Shown here piece by piece: positions 25,835 through 34,973 of a DNA stretch of 64,000 nt. The notes beneath the pieces are model-generated. The model searched no databases, had not been told where the DNA came from, and saw only the letters and a list, made by a program, of their open reading frames with translations. The translations under genes were made by a program, and so were the position numbers. Every line of letters starts with the position of its first letter. Position 1 is the first letter of the stretch. Origin of the DNA: a bacterium (GTDB lineage: Bacteria; UBP15; UBA6099); the NCBI GenBank assembly GCA_029564595.1, contig JAKQPS010000044.1, forward strand, positions 1-64,000, in the 5' to 3' direction.

Positions 25835-28015
25835 TTACACGCCCACCATTCCGAGCGACCTTACTTTGCAATCGGACGATATCTCGCTGTGCGACAGAAC
25901 CGTCAGCGACGGGAACAACCTTTCTATCAGCCGCCTCACATACATCCTCACCCTCGGCGAACACATGATTATCGGCTGGTAGTTCAACTGCACCGTCTTC
26001 TCCACCATCTTGCTCATGTTCTCCGTCAGCTTGTCTATCACTTCCGGCGGCAGCACGGGATATGACATCGTCCCCGCGTCATGCACCGACTGAAGCACCA
26101 AGTCCTCAAGCTTCGGGTCTATTGTTATAACCGGCAGAGTGCCGTCGTTCATCTGATGCTGTTTGCAAATCTGGCGCGCAAGCGCCGCGCGCACGTACTC
26201 CGTCAGCACGTTCACGTCCTTGCTCAATGTCCCGTAGTCGGCCAGCGCTTCGAGTATCAGAGCCAAATTCCTTATCGAAACTCTTTCTCTCAGAAGGTTT
26301 TGCAGCACTTTCTGGATATCCCCAAGCTCCATCTTGTTCGGTATAAGCTCCTCGACAACGACGGAATGCTTTTCCTTGACGATGTTGACAAGTTCCTGAG
26401 TCTCTTGCCTGCCGAGAAGCTCATAAGCGTGGCTTTTGATTACTTCCGTCAGGTGCGTGGCGACCACCGACGCGGGGTCGACCACTGTGTATCCGAGAAG
26501 TTCGGCCTGTTCCTTGCCGCCCTCTCGTATCCATTTTGCGGGCAGGCCGAATGCCGGCTCCGTCGTGTTTACGCCTTCGATTTCCTGAGTGGCTCCGCCG
26601 GGGTTCATCGCCAGAAAATGATCCACCATCAGAGAGCCGCCGGCGACCTCGACTCCTTTGATTTTTATCGAATAGTCGTTCGGTCTCAGTTGGATATTGT
26701 CTCGTATTCTTATCGGCGGGACGATTATTCCCATCTCAAGCGCTGTCTGCCGCCTTATCATTGTTACCCGGTCGAGAAGGTCTCCCTTTTGATCCGGGTC
26801 CACAAGAGGTATCAATCCATACCCTATCTCAAGTTCCATCGGGTCTACGTAAAGCAGAGCGGAAACAGCTTCGGGAGAAGCGTAAGGCGCGGAGGGCGGA
26901 TGTCCCTGTTGCGTTCCGGCTGACTGAGCCGGGGCTCCCGACATCCCCGATCCCGGCCTGCCGGCTGGAGCCGGTCTTCCTGCCGCCGATTCCTGCTGCC
27001 CCAACCCCAGCTTGTCGAACGCCAGCGCGAACCCGCCGAGTATGAGCGTGATGATGAGTAGCGAAAACACCAAGCCGAATGAACCGGAGAAAACTGAGAA
27101 AATCGTGAACGCGCCCATCACTCCGGCCGCGATCGTAAGCACCCGCTTCTGCCCCAGCATCTGTCTGACTATCTCCGTGCTGAGATTCGCTCCGGAAGCC
27201 GCGTTAGTAACCATCACGCCGGTGGCGGTGGATATGAGAAGCGAAGGTATCGCCGCCGCAAGCCCGTCGCCTATGGTCAGCACGGTATACCTCTGAACGG
27301 CTTCTAACCAGTTCATCTTGTATATCGCCACGCCGAGTATAAATCCGCCAATGATGTTTATACCGACGATAATTAACCCGGCCAGAGCTTCCCGCTGAAC
27401 GAACCGGCTGGCTCCGTCCATAGCCCCGAAATAATCCGCTTCCCTTTCTATGGTTTTGCGCCGCTCTCTCGCCTGCTGGTCGGTTATCAACCCGTTGTTC
27501 AAGTCGGCGTCGATGCTCATCTGCTTGCCGGGCATCGCGTCCAGTGTGAACCTAGCCGCGACTTCGCCTATCCTCTGCGCGCCGTGCGTGATAACCATGA
27601 AGTTTACTATCACTATGATGAGAAAGATTATGACGCCCACCACATAGTTGTTCCCGGTAACGAACGTCCCGAAGGTCGTTATTATCGCCCCCGCAGCCTC
27701 TTCATCCTGATGCGCGTTCAGAAGAATAGCTCTTGTCGTCGTTATGTTCAGCGCGAGCCGGAACACCGTCGAAAACAGGATGACCGACGGAAACGAGCTG
27801 AATTGAAGCGGCTCATTGGCGTGCATCGTCACGAGTATCGTCAGTATCGCTACCGTGAGACTGACCGCCACCAGCATGTTGATTAGGGCGGCGGGCACAG
27901 GTATGACGAACATCGTAATAACGACGATTATCATGACCGGCAAGGCCAGTTCAGGCGATTTCGCCATGTTCGCCAAGAACTGGACGGCCTTTGTTTGTAT
28001 TTGCGCTATGTCCAT
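25835..28015 (-). CDS. flhA: Flagellar export gate protein FlhA
   Basis: FlhA is the large export-gate subunit. It forms a nonameric ring under the basal body, conducts protons and docks chaperone-substrate complexes. The 726-residue protein has about eight transmembrane helices in the first 330 residues. The conserved FHIPEP loop includes ARFTLDAMPGKQMSID, and NLSTEIVRQMLGQKRVL follows. A Gly/Pro-rich linker (about 345-385) is longer than usual. The cytoplasmic domain follows (TEPAFGLPAKWI, VVDPASVVATHLTEVIKSHA). It has its own promoter candidate (28061-28090) in a 174-bp spacer after flhB. Translation starts at ATG 28015. Confidence 0.96.
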   Translation of the reverse strand: MDIAQIQTKAVQFLANMAKSPELALPVMIIVVITMFVIPVPAALINMLVAVSLTVAILTILVTMHANEPLQFSSFPSVILFSTVFRLALNITTTRAILLNAHQDEEAAGAIITTFGTFVTGNNYVVGVIIFLIIVIVNFMVITHGAQRIGEVAARFTLDAMPGKQMSIDADLNNGLITDQQARERRKTIEREADYFGAMDGASRFVQREALAGLIIVGINIIGGFILGVAIYKMNWLEAVQRYTVLTIGDGLAAAIPSLLISTATGVMVTNAASGANLSTEIVRQMLGQKRVLTIAAGVMGAFTIFSVFSGSFGLVFSLLIITLILGGFALAFDKLGLGQQESAAGRPAPAGRPGSGMSGAPAQSAGTQQGHPPSAPYASPEAVSALLYVDPMELEIGYGLIPLVDPDQKGDLLDRVTMIRRQTALEMGIIVPPIRIRDNIQLRPNDYSIKIKGVEVAGGSLMVDHFLAMNPGGATQEIEGVNTTEPAFGLPAKWIREGGKEQAELLGYTVVDPASVVATHLTEVIKSHAYELLGRQETQELVNIVKEKHSVVVEELIPNKMELGDIQKVLQNLLRERVSIRNLALILEALADYGTLSKDVNVLTEYVRAALARQICKQHQMNDGTLPVITIDPKLEDLVLQSVHDAGTMSYPVLPPEVIDKLTENMSKMVEKTVQLNYQPIIMCSPRVRMYVRRLIERLFPSLTVLSHSEISSDCKVRSLGMVGV

Positions 28016-28060
28016 TTATCTTGTCTTTCCTGTCAATATATTATTATTCAGTAATTGAGA

Positions 28061-28090
28061 ATTATATTATCATCAATGGGGGTTTTACAA
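28061..28090 (-). promoter_or_regulatory. Candidate sigma-70-type promoter for flhA
   Basis: On the minus strand TTGTAA (28085-28090) and a perfect TATAAT (28061-28066) are 18 bp apart, 45 nt upstream of the flhA ATG, in the largest gap of this operon block. It probably allows flhA-flhF-flhG-fliA to be transcribed apart from fliO-flhB. Confidence 0.55.
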
Positions 28091-28189
28091 TAGGCGAAAA
28101 ATATTTGGCCCAATGCTCCGGGTGTCGTCCGCGCGCATAAAAACCCCTTCTTCCGCTCGAAAAATCAGCTTTGCGCGGCCGTTCAAATC

Positions 28190-29269
28190 CTAAATTCCGA
28201 ACCTGTGCTTCTTTTTGCTGACTCTGTAAACGTATGCGAGTATCTCCGCCACGGCTTTGAACAGTTGCGGCGGCACGTAATCTCCGACGTCGGTAAGCTT
28301 GAAGAGAGACTGCGCCAGCGGCTTGTCCTCGATTATCGGAACATTGTTTTCTTTCGCGACCTGCTTGATCTTTTCCGCCACCACTCCCCCGCCCTTCGCC
28401 GTCACTTTCGGCGCGTGCATCTCTTCTGCGGCGTATTCGAGCGCAATCGCCAGTTCCACCGGGTTGGTTATCACCACATCGGCGTTCGGAACCGCCGCCA
28501 TCATCCTTCTCATGGCGATCTCTCTCTGCTTCTCCCTTATCCTCCGACGGACAAGCGGGTCGCCTTCCCTCTGCTTGTACTCGTCTTTCACTTCCTGTTT
28601 CGTCATCTTAATGCTTTTCTCGAAGTCGTACTTCTGATACATCATATCGAGGACAGCGAGAACTATCAGGACAAGCCCGATTTTGAGCGCCATTGTCAGC
28701 ATCGTCACGCACATCAATACGAACGCGTGCTCGATGCCCATGTCCGTCATGAGAAGAAATTTCGGGATCGCCGCCTTTATCGAGGCAAATCCCACATATC
28801 CGACAATCGCGATTTTGAATATGCTCTTTAACAGCTCGGTGACCGAACGCATCGAAAACAGTCTTTGGAATCCGTTTATCGGGTTCAGTTTGCTGAACTT
28901 CGGCTTTATCGACTCCAATGACATATGAAAGCCGACCTGCATGAAACCGTTAATCAAGGCCACCGCCACGAGAACCGCCGCGAACGGAGCCATAATCTTG
29001 ATGCTGAAAATCACCATGTTCGACAAAAGGAAACCTATGTTGCTTTCGTTCAGGTCTGAAAGGCGCACGAAAACTTCGGGGGAAAGCGACCATTCCATGT
29101 ACCGCTTCATGTATCCGTACATATAGCGGCCATATAGAGCGAGCATGCATGAGCCAGCCACTAAAATAGCCGCGGAGCCTACTTCCTGACTCCTCGCCAC
29201 TTGGCCCTTTTTCCGGGCCTCCTGCCTTCGCCTCGGCGTTGCAGTCTCTGTTTTTTCCTCGCTCGCCAT
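28190..29269 (-). CDS. flhB: Flagellar export switch protein FlhB, with NPVE in place of NPTH
   Basis: FlhB is part of the export gate and switches substrate class from rod/hook to filament. The protein has 359 residues. The N-terminus is basic (EEKTETATPRRRQEARKKGQ). Four transmembrane helices follow, then a cytoplasmic domain with KMTKQEVKDEYKQREGDP and ADVVITNP. The usual autocleavage motif NPTH reads NPVE here (residues 269-272, bases 28454-28465). The Asn-Pro cleavage pair is kept, but Thr and His are replaced. The rest (KVTAKGGGVVAEKIKQVAKE, PIIEDKPLAQSLFK) is canonical. An AGGAG ribosome site precedes ATG 29269. It lies 31 bp after fliR. Confidence 0.95.
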   Translation of the reverse strand: MASEEKTETATPRRRQEARKKGQVARSQEVGSAAILVAGSCMLALYGRYMYGYMKRYMEWSLSPEVFVRLSDLNESNIGFLLSNMVIFSIKIMAPFAAVLVAVALINGFMQVGFHMSLESIKPKFSKLNPINGFQRLFSMRSVTELLKSIFKIAIVGYVGFASIKAAIPKFLLMTDMGIEHAFVLMCVTMLTMALKIGLVLIVLAVLDMMYQKYDFEKSIKMTKQEVKDEYKQREGDPLVRRRIREKQREIAMRRMMAAVPNADVVITNPVELAIALEYAAEEMHAPKVTAKGGGVVAEKIKQVAKENNVPIIEDKPLAQSLFKLTDVGDYVPPQLFKAVAEILAYVYRVSKKKHRFGI

Positions 29270-29300
29270 TAAGGCTCCTGCCGCACGGAGGCGGCATCGC

Positions 29301-30086
29301 TCACGTCATTCCGGCCATCCGCAGCAGCATTGCCATGTCCTGCATCATCGTCACAAAATAGCCCTTCAACAGATACGCTATCAGCCCTATGGACATCCCC
29401 ATCACCCACAGCCCTATCGATATCTGTATCGGAAGCCCCACTATGAACACGTTCATCTGCGGAACCGTTCTGGCCACTATACCCAGCGCCATCGTCACCA
29501 TCAACAACACGAATATTATCGGCATGCCTATCTTGAACGCTATCACGAACGACTTCGACAGCCAACCGACGACTTCCATGCCCAGCGGCTCCGTAAAAGT
29601 GAAAGACCCCAGCGGCGTATAATCGTAACTCGAAGCGATTATCCCTATCAGATAGTGGTGCATGTTAAGTCCGAGGAAAAGCAATATGCCCACAAGGAAA
29701 AGGAACTGCCCCAGTATGGAGATATGCTCGTCGGTCATCGGATCGATGACGTTCACGATTCCGAATCCGACTTGGATTCCGAACATCTGTCCGGCAAGCT
29801 GTATCGACGAGAACATCAGATTCCCAATAATCCCTATCAGGACGCCGACCATCACTTCCCTCAAGACCAGAATCCAGTACAGAACCATCTCTTGGGGGAC
29901 AGGCGGGAAATGCCGCGACACTATGGGAAAGATGATTATGCTCAAAAGGAAGGAAAAACCCATCTTGAACGTCGGGGGAACGGAGCCGCTGCCGATGACC
30001 GGAGAAAGCGCCACCATCGACGCGATCCGCGCGAACACTAATATGAAATACTGGAACATCACTACGTTGACTTCAAGCCATTCCAT
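29301..30086 (-). CDS. fliR: Flagellar export gate protein FliR
   Basis: FliR is a core membrane component of the FliP5-FliQ4-FliR1 export channel. The protein has 261 residues and about six hydrophobic helices (FILVFARIASMVALSPVIG, GFSFLLSIIIFPIVSRHF, ISILGQFLFLVGILLFLGLN, LMVTMALGIVARTVPQMNVF). The RTxPQxNVF(I/V)xGLPxQI motif is well conserved (RTVPQMNVFIVGLPIQI). It sits in the canonical fliP-fliQ-fliR-flhB order, 25 bp after fliQ. Confidence 0.95.
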   Translation of the reverse strand: MEWLEVNVVMFQYFILVFARIASMVALSPVIGSGSVPPTFKMGFSFLLSIIIFPIVSRHFPPVPQEMVLYWILVLREVMVGVLIGIIGNLMFSSIQLAGQMFGIQVGFGIVNVIDPMTDEHISILGQFLFLVGILLFLGLNMHHYLIGIIASSYDYTPLGSFTFTEPLGMEVVGWLSKSFVIAFKIGMPIIFVLLMVTMALGIVARTVPQMNVFIVGLPIQISIGLWVMGMSIGLIAYLLKGYFVTMMQDMAMLLRMAGMT

Positions 30087-30111
30087 AGCGAAACCGCCGG
30101 CGGGGCCCCGC

Positions 30112-30381
30112 CTACCTCACATAATTCGGAAGATTCATCAGAAGGTCAACAGTAAAATCCTTCGTCATCTGCATCATCCAGTTGCCGAACAGCACCATCG
30201 CAAGTATCACCGCGAGTATCTTCGGTATGAACGTCAACGTCATTTCCTGAATCGAAGTCACCGCCTGAAACACCGCGACCAACAAGCCCGCGATCAGGCC
30301 GAATATGAGCAGCGGGCCGGCTATGTACAACGCCAGCATCACCGCTTTCGTCCCGAGGTCTATGACTATCCCTTCGGTCAT
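30112..30381 (-). CDS. fliQ: Flagellar export gate protein FliQ
   Basis: The 89-residue protein has two transmembrane helices (AVMLALYIAGPLLIFGLIAG and FIPKILAVILAMVLFGNWMM). The family loop between them reads LVAVFQAVTSIQEMTLTFIPK, matching the FliQ QATTQIxExTLxFxPK pattern. It is part of the FliPQR export channel. It lies 21 bp after fliP on the minus strand. Confidence 0.95.
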   Translation of the reverse strand: MTEGIVIDLGTKAVMLALYIAGPLLIFGLIAGLLVAVFQAVTSIQEMTLTFIPKILAVILAMVLFGNWMMQMTKDFTVDLLMNLPNYVR

Positions 30382-30402
30382 CTCCCGCGCTCTCCGTCAG
30401 TC

Positions 30403-31197
30403 CTAATAGAAACTCAGCACAAGCCCGCGCGCGATCAGCGCCCATCCGTCCACAAGTATGAATATCAACAGCTTGAACGGCAACGATATCATTATTGGCG
30501 GCAGCATCAGCATGCCCATCGACATCAGCGTGCTCGCTATCACCATGTCTATCACTAAAAACGGCAGATATATTATGAAGCCCATCTCGAACGCGGACTT
30601 CAGCTCCGACACCAGAAACGCCGGGATCACCACGTGCGTCGGCACGTCCGCCCGCGTCTTCGGCTTCTCCATTCGGGACAGGTTGATAAACAGCGCGAGG
30701 TCTTTCTTCCGCGTCTGTTTCAACATGAATTCCCGCATCGGCTCTTCCGCCTTCTTCAACGCCTCGACGTGGGTTATCTCCTGATTGAGGTACGGCCTCA
30801 GCGCGGTTTCGTTCACCGTCTTAAACACCGGGGCCATTATGAAAAACGTCAGAAACAGCGCGATTCCAACAAGCACCTGAGACGGCGGCATCTGCTGCGT
30901 GCCCAGCGCGTTCCTCGTCAGCGACAACACGATTATTATCCGCGTGAACGACGTCATCATTATGACGATCGACGGCGCCAGCGACAGTATCGTCAGAAGG
31001 AAGATTATCTGAAGCGACAACGCCACATCCTTCGGCGACTCCGCCGGAGACACGCCGAACGTCACTCGCGGAACCACCACCGGGGACTCAGCCGCGATTG
31101 CCGGAACCACGATGAGCGCGAACAACGGCAACAACGCCGGGGACATCCATACCGCCCGCCTCGCTATTCTCTTCATCCGATCAACGCTCTTGTTCAT
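30403..31197 (-). CDS. fliP: Flagellar export gate protein FliP
   Basis: FliP is the main pore subunit of the export channel. The 264-residue protein begins with a cleavable signal peptide ([20 protein letters not shown]), as FliP usually does. The family signatures [20 protein letters not shown] and [20 protein letters not shown] follow, then the long periplasmic loop and [20 protein letters not shown]. The ATG at 31197 overlaps the fliO stop by 4 bases (ATGA), so the two are translationally coupled. Confidence 0.97.
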   Translation of the reverse strand: MNKSVDRMKRIARRAVWMSPALLPLFALIVVPAIAAESPVVVPRVTFGVSPAESPKDVALSLQIIFLLTILSLAPSIVIMMTSFTRIIIVLSLTRNALGTQQMPPSQVLVGIALFLTFFIMAPVFKTVNETALRPYLNQEITHVEALKKAEEPMREFMLKQTRKKDLALFINLSRMEKPKTRADVPTHVVIPAFLVSELKSAFEMGFIIYLPFLVIDMVIASTLMSMGMLMLPPIMISLPFKLLIFILVDGWALIARGLVLSFY

Positions 31198-31892
31198 TCT
31201 TCTTCCAGTTTTTTCAATTTGCTTTTCAGCCTGTTCATTATCGGGGCCGCCCCTCCAATTATCTCATCGGCTCTTCTCTCCAACTCCCCTTGAAACCCCA
31301 CTCCCCCATCCGCCGTCGCGCCTTCGCCGGCATAATCCAGAACTTCGTCCTCCCCGACCTCCATCAGATACGTCAACCCCTTCTCCCCAGAACCCAGCAG
31401 CACCCTTCTCTTCCCCACAGACACAAGATACAACTGCCTGTTCAGACCAAGCTGAACGGTGTCCATCACTTTTATGTGCCTTCCCTTAAGCTCAAGCCTC
31501 ATACCCTTCGCCCACAACATCTTCATCACGTACGCGAACGCAAGAATCAGCATTATCACGATGGCCAAGCTTCCCATAACCCGCCACACGCTGACCCCTC
31601 GCGTTCCCGCCTCATCGTCTTCGTCGAAAGCCGGGCGGTAATCCTCCCGCGTCTTCATGTCAGACGGCACGACCGAATCGTCCGCCGACATGTCAACCGG
31701 GGCGTTTTCGCTCCCGGCATTTTCAGCGCCAAGCTTATCCGATGCCGCTACTTGCGCCGCCGGCGGTTCCGCTCCCGGCGCGCGGCTATCAGCCGCCGCC
31801 GCGAAATTCGCCGCAACAATCAACGCTATCGCCAGACAGCACGCCGCAATCCATCGTGCCGGTCTCGTTTTTCCCACAGCGCGTTCTCTCAT
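31194..31892 (-). CDS. fliO: Flagellar export accessory protein FliO
   Basis: FliO helps to assemble and stabilise the FliP ring. The protein has 232 residues. An N-terminal hydrophobic signal ([20 protein letters not shown]) is followed by a low-complexity Ala/Asp-rich periplasmic part and a transmembrane helix at about 107-127 ([19 protein letters not shown]). The conserved cytoplasmic FliO domain then reads [20 protein letters not shown] and [15 protein letters not shown]. Position directly before fliP confirms the call. Its upstream 175-bp spacer holds a palindrome-overlapped promoter candidate. Confidence 0.9.
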   Translation of the reverse strand: MRERAVGKTRPARWIAACCLAIALIVAANFAAAADSRAPGAEPPAAQVAASDKLGAENAGSENAPVDMSADDSVVPSDMKTREDYRPAFDEDDEAGTRGVSVWRVMGSLAIVIMLILAFAYVMKMLWAKGMRLELKGRHIKVMDTVQLGLNRQLYLVSVGKRRVLLGSGEKGLTYLMEVGEDEVLDYAGEGATADGGVGFQGELERRADEIIGGAAPIMNRLKSKLKKLEEE

Positions 31893-31974
31893 ATTAAGGC
31901 CTTGTCAGACAGTTTTTTTACGCTCGCGCTCTCCGTTTCGCGCCGATTGCCCGAATATCCCCGCTAAATATAAT

Positions 31975-32009
31975 CTCATATGATATACAACTATTGATTT
32001 TCAATCAAT
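31975..32009 (-). promoter_or_regulatory. Candidate fliO promoter overlapped by a palindrome
   Basis: ATTGATT (31993-31999) and AATCAAT (32003-32009) form a perfect 7-3-7 inverted repeat. On the minus strand it contains TTGAAA (31999-32004), which lies 18 bp from TATGAG (31975-31980). An operator over the -35 box would let a regulator control fliO-flhB. It lies 83 bp before the fliO ATG. Confidence 0.4.
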
Positions 32010-32067
32010 CTTTCGGGAAATAACTTGATTGCGAACATGGTTCAGATTGAGGCGCCGTAAATATCAA

Positions 32068-33072
32068 TTAAAATTCTTCAAGCCTTTTTTTCGGGTCGAC
32101 CAACTGGACTATTCTCACTCCGAGTTTTTCGCCAACCGCTACGATTTCGCCCATTGCCACGTTCTTTTCATTCACGAAAATCTTTACCGGTTTCCTGTTT
32201 GAAGAATCCAATCCCACAACCGAGCCGGGAGTTATGTCGAGCAACTTGCCTCCGGTCACCCTCGCTCTTCCGAGTTCCACCGTCACTGTCACAGGGATGT
32301 CCAGAAGGAGTTCCAGATTTCTTTCTGTTTTATTTGCGGGAGCTTTGGCTTTTTGAGCGGCGGCAGACGTCTTTTTCTTGACTATTCTTGAAGCGTCGGT
32401 CTTGGCGGGAACGTTTGCCGCCGGAGGCTCGAACGCTTCGATTTTCTTTTTTGCCGCAGGAGTCGCAGCGACAGGTTTTGCCGCCTCGCGTCCGGACGCC
32501 GGAGCCGAGGCTCCATCCGCGAACAACGCGTCTATGAACTGCTCAGGAAAAACCAGACGGATGAAAAACTCCGCTCCGTCCATCGACGCGGAAACCGATG
32601 CCGAAAAGTACCTTGAGATTCCCGTAAGCGCGGGCAGACTCCGCAGGTGTCCGCCGATAGTGTTAAGCGCCGCTGCGGGAGTCCCGGTTTTGAAAGGTTT
32701 TCCCAACAGGCCGGACGCGCTTTCCGCCGAGGCCGACCACGCCTGTTCCACAAGTTCAGACACCGCTCCCTTGTGAATATCCGAAAATTCGCCGGGTGGA
32801 ACCGAAGCCCCCGGATTTATTATTCTCTCCGGAATCAAAGCGCCTTGCGGAAGCTGGATGAAAAGGACGGATAATCCGGGAACGGGAGCGGTCGCTGGAA
32901 CGGTGACGGCGACATAGCGGCCTGAGTCGAGCGCGGCGACTTCAGAAGCGTCGAGTCGCTCCGCGGATGGCTTGCCGTATGCCAACTCACAACCGGCGAT
33001 GCCGCTTGCGGCGACGCGAAACCGCTCAAGAAATACGCTTATGAAATCAGTGATTTTTTTAGATTCGCTCAC
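32068..33072 (-). CDS. fliN: Flagellar C-ring protein FliN/FliY type, long form
   Basis: The protein has 334 residues. The C-terminal 85 are a SpoA (FliN) domain: NLELLLDIPVTVTVELGRAR, DITPGSVVGLDSSNRKPVKI, VNEKNVAMGEIVAVGEKLGV. This is the core of the C ring, which receives CheY-P and docks the FliH-FliI export complex. The N-terminal 200 residues resemble FliY-like extensions in layout, but no CheC phosphatase motif is evident. An Ala/Lys-rich linker joins the parts (about 205-250). The start is GTG at 33072 with a weak ribosome site. It lies 51 bp after fliM. A second, short FliN is encoded at 57744-58037. Confidence 0.85.
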   Translation of the reverse strand: MSESKKITDFISVFLERFRVAASGIAGCELAYGKPSAERLDASEVAALDSGRYVAVTVPATAPVPGLSVLFIQLPQGALIPERIINPGASVPPGEFSDIHKGAVSELVEQAWSASAESASGLLGKPFKTGTPAAALNTIGGHLRSLPALTGISRYFSASVSASMDGAEFFIRLVFPEQFIDALFADGASAPASGREAAKPVAATPAAKKKIEAFEPPAANVPAKTDASRIVKKKTSAAAQKAKAPANKTERNLELLLDIPVTVTVELGRARVTGGKLLDITPGSVVGLDSSNRKPVKIFVNEKNVAMGEIVAVGEKLGVRIVQLVDPKKRLEEF

Positions 33073-33123
33073 GGGGCAACCACAGGACGCGCGTCATTTT
33101 TAGGTTCCTGACGCCCGCTGCAT

Positions 33124-34209
33124 TCAGATGTCTTCCCTGTCTTTCACCACCGCGGTCGTCTGCACCGCTATGCTCTTGCCCACTTGGCCGGGGCGGCCTC
33201 TAAACTTAAGCTTGTTGCCCACATACACGTCGATGTCGTCGTCCGTTTTCGTCTGCAACTGCAACACGTCGCCGACGTCGAGGCTGAGAAAATCTTTCAG
33301 GGTTATCTGCGTTTCGCCAAGCTCGGCCGTGACCAGCACGTTCGTCTTGAGAAGCCGTTTGGCAACTTTTATCGGGGTTTCCGGCGAGACCGCCCGCCTG
33401 TATGTCGCGAACCACTGCTGTATGCTTAATTTCGGAAGCACCGTCTCAAGCATCACGTACGGCAGCGCGATATTCATCCTGCCGGTCTTTTCGCCTATCT
33501 CCACTTCGAGGTTGACCAGCACTATCATCTCGTTCGGCGGAGTTATCTGCACAAAGTACGGGTTGCTCTCTATGATTTCGAGCTTCGGACTGAGGGTGAT
33601 AACGTTGCTCCACGCGTCCTTGATGAAGTTGAGAGCGTCCATGATGACGCTTTCCATGATGTTAAGCTCGATGTCGGTCAGTTCGCGCGCTTCCTCTTCC
33701 TCTTCGCCTGAACCGCCCAGAAGCCTGTCCATGAGCGGGAAGCCGATCTGAGGGCTGATGTCCATCACCGCGTTGCCTTCCATCGGGGGAAGACCGAAGA
33801 TGCAAATCATCGACGGGTTGGAAACGGTGTTGATGAAGTCTTCGTAGGTGACTTCTTCGACGGAGACGACTTTGATGCGGGTGAGAGCGCGGATTTTCGC
33901 TGACAGCGTGCTTGAGAGCAGCCGGGCAAAAGTCTCGTGTATCATCTGAATGGTTCGAATCTGGTCTTTTGAGAACTTGGAAGCCCTCGAGAAGTCGTAT
34001 GACTGGACATTCTTTGCGGTGTCGGCGCGAATGATTGTGGATGTTTGAGCCGGCGCGGACGCGCCGCCGCCCATGTCTCCGAGGTCGAAATCGCCGAGGT
34101 CAAGGCCGAGGTCTCCGCCTCCGCCTCCGCCTCCGGACGGACCGCCGGTGTCGTCGCCAAGCTGGTTTATCAAATCATCAATTGCGCTTTGTGACAGAAA
34201 GTCGCCCAA
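33124..34209 (-). CDS. fliM: Flagellar motor switch protein FliM
   Basis: FliM forms the middle of the C ring and binds CheY-P through its N-terminus. The N-terminal segment FLSQSAIDDLINQL corresponds to the CheY-binding EN peptide region. A Gly/Asp-rich linker follows (about 25-50). The CheC-like middle domain includes TFARLLSSTLSAKIRALTRI and IFGLPPMEGNAVMDISPQIG, and the C-terminal SpoA domain ends PGQVGKSIAVQTTAVVK. The start is a TTG at 34209 with an excellent GGAGG upstream. Length 361 residues is slightly above average because of the linker. Confidence 0.95.
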   Translation of the reverse strand: MGDFLSQSAIDDLINQLGDDTGGPSGGGGGGGDLGLDLGDFDLGDMGGGASAPAQTSTIIRADTAKNVQSYDFSRASKFSKDQIRTIQMIHETFARLLSSTLSAKIRALTRIKVVSVEEVTYEDFINTVSNPSMICIFGLPPMEGNAVMDISPQIGFPLMDRLLGGSGEEEEEARELTDIELNIMESVIMDALNFIKDAWSNVITLSPKLEIIESNPYFVQITPPNEMIVLVNLEVEIGEKTGRMNIALPYVMLETVLPKLSIQQWFATYRRAVSPETPIKVAKRLLKTNVLVTAELGETQITLKDFLSLDVGDVLQLQTKTDDDIDVYVGNKLKFRGRPGQVGKSIAVQTTAVVKDREDI

Positions 34210-34262
34210 ATCAGTTTCCTCCGAGGTTCGTCCGCCGCGCCCCTACGCCGGGGCTTTTCTTT

Positions 34263-34916
34263 TTACTGCACTAGGAACGACGTGAAGTACAAATCCTTGA
34301 CGAACCATATTTGGCGTTGCTGGAACATCTGTAGCAGCTCTCCGCGTATCGAGTCCATCCTGCGGGAGAAATCCTGCGGCTCGTCGTCGAATCCTATCGC
34401 CGCCAGATCGTCGTTCGGAGCGACATTTGAAGCTCCGCCCGCCGCCGGGAACAGGTCGCCTTTGGTCAGCCGGGACAGATATTCGTTGCAAACGTAAACA
34501 ACCATGTCCTTCTTTGCATCAAACTCGGCCATCAGCGCGGCTCCGTTCTTTGCGGCTTCCTTCGGGTCCGTGGCTAGGCAAACGGTTATCCCGACGCTCA
34601 TATACGACTGGCCGTCGGCCATGTTGATTATCAGCGGTTTTTCCATCGAGGCGAGCTGAGCGGTCAGAGAACAGTCTTCCATCTTAACGCTGCCGGCCGC
34701 GATCCTTCCGGTCTCGTTCTGCTGTCTGATCTTGCCTATCTGGGACGAGACTTCTTTGTTGATATTGCCCACGCTTCTTTGAATAAGCAGGACTGTTGCC
34801 GCCGTTCCGATAATCAAGAGAACGGCTATAATCGCGAGGTGAACGATTGAGAAACCACCGCCGGAACTTTTTTTCGACGGCGGAGCCGCCTCTGTCAAAA
34901 TTTCCTCTTCTGCCAT
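34263..34916 (-). CDS. fliL: Flagellar basal-body protein FliL
   Basis: FliL is a single-pass protein that surrounds the stator and supports its activation. I choose the ATG at 34916, with AAGGAGGAAG just upstream. The upstream TTG frame would contain that ribosome site. The protein has 217 residues: a short cytoplasmic N-terminus, a transmembrane helix (VHLAIIAVLLIIGTAATVLL) and a periplasmic FliL domain (MEKPLIINMADGQSYMSVGI, ATDPKEAAKNGAALMAEFD). The C-terminal line reads MDSIRGELLQMFQQRQIWFV followed by KDLYFTSFLVQ, a family-typical ending. It lies between flbD and fliM. Confidence 0.92.
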   Translation of the reverse strand: MAEEEILTEAAPPSKKSSGGGFSIVHLAIIAVLLIIGTAATVLLIQRSVGNINKEVSSQIGKIRQQNETGRIAAGSVKMEDCSLTAQLASMEKPLIINMADGQSYMSVGITVCLATDPKEAAKNGAALMAEFDAKKDMVVYVCNEYLSRLTKGDLFPAAGGASNVAPNDDLAAIGFDDEPQDFSRRMDSIRGELLQMFQQRQIWFVKDLYFTSFLVQ

Positions 34917-34973
34917 TTTCGCGCTTCCTCCTTGTTTTTCCTCTTTCAATATGAAAAAAACAGGTTTTCCGTT

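Noticed and set aside
25835-31892. Injectisome (virulence type III secretion) export genes
   Set aside because: fliO, flhF, flhG, fliK and the hook genes are present and the subunits match the flagellar forms. No needle, secretin or translocon gene is seen.
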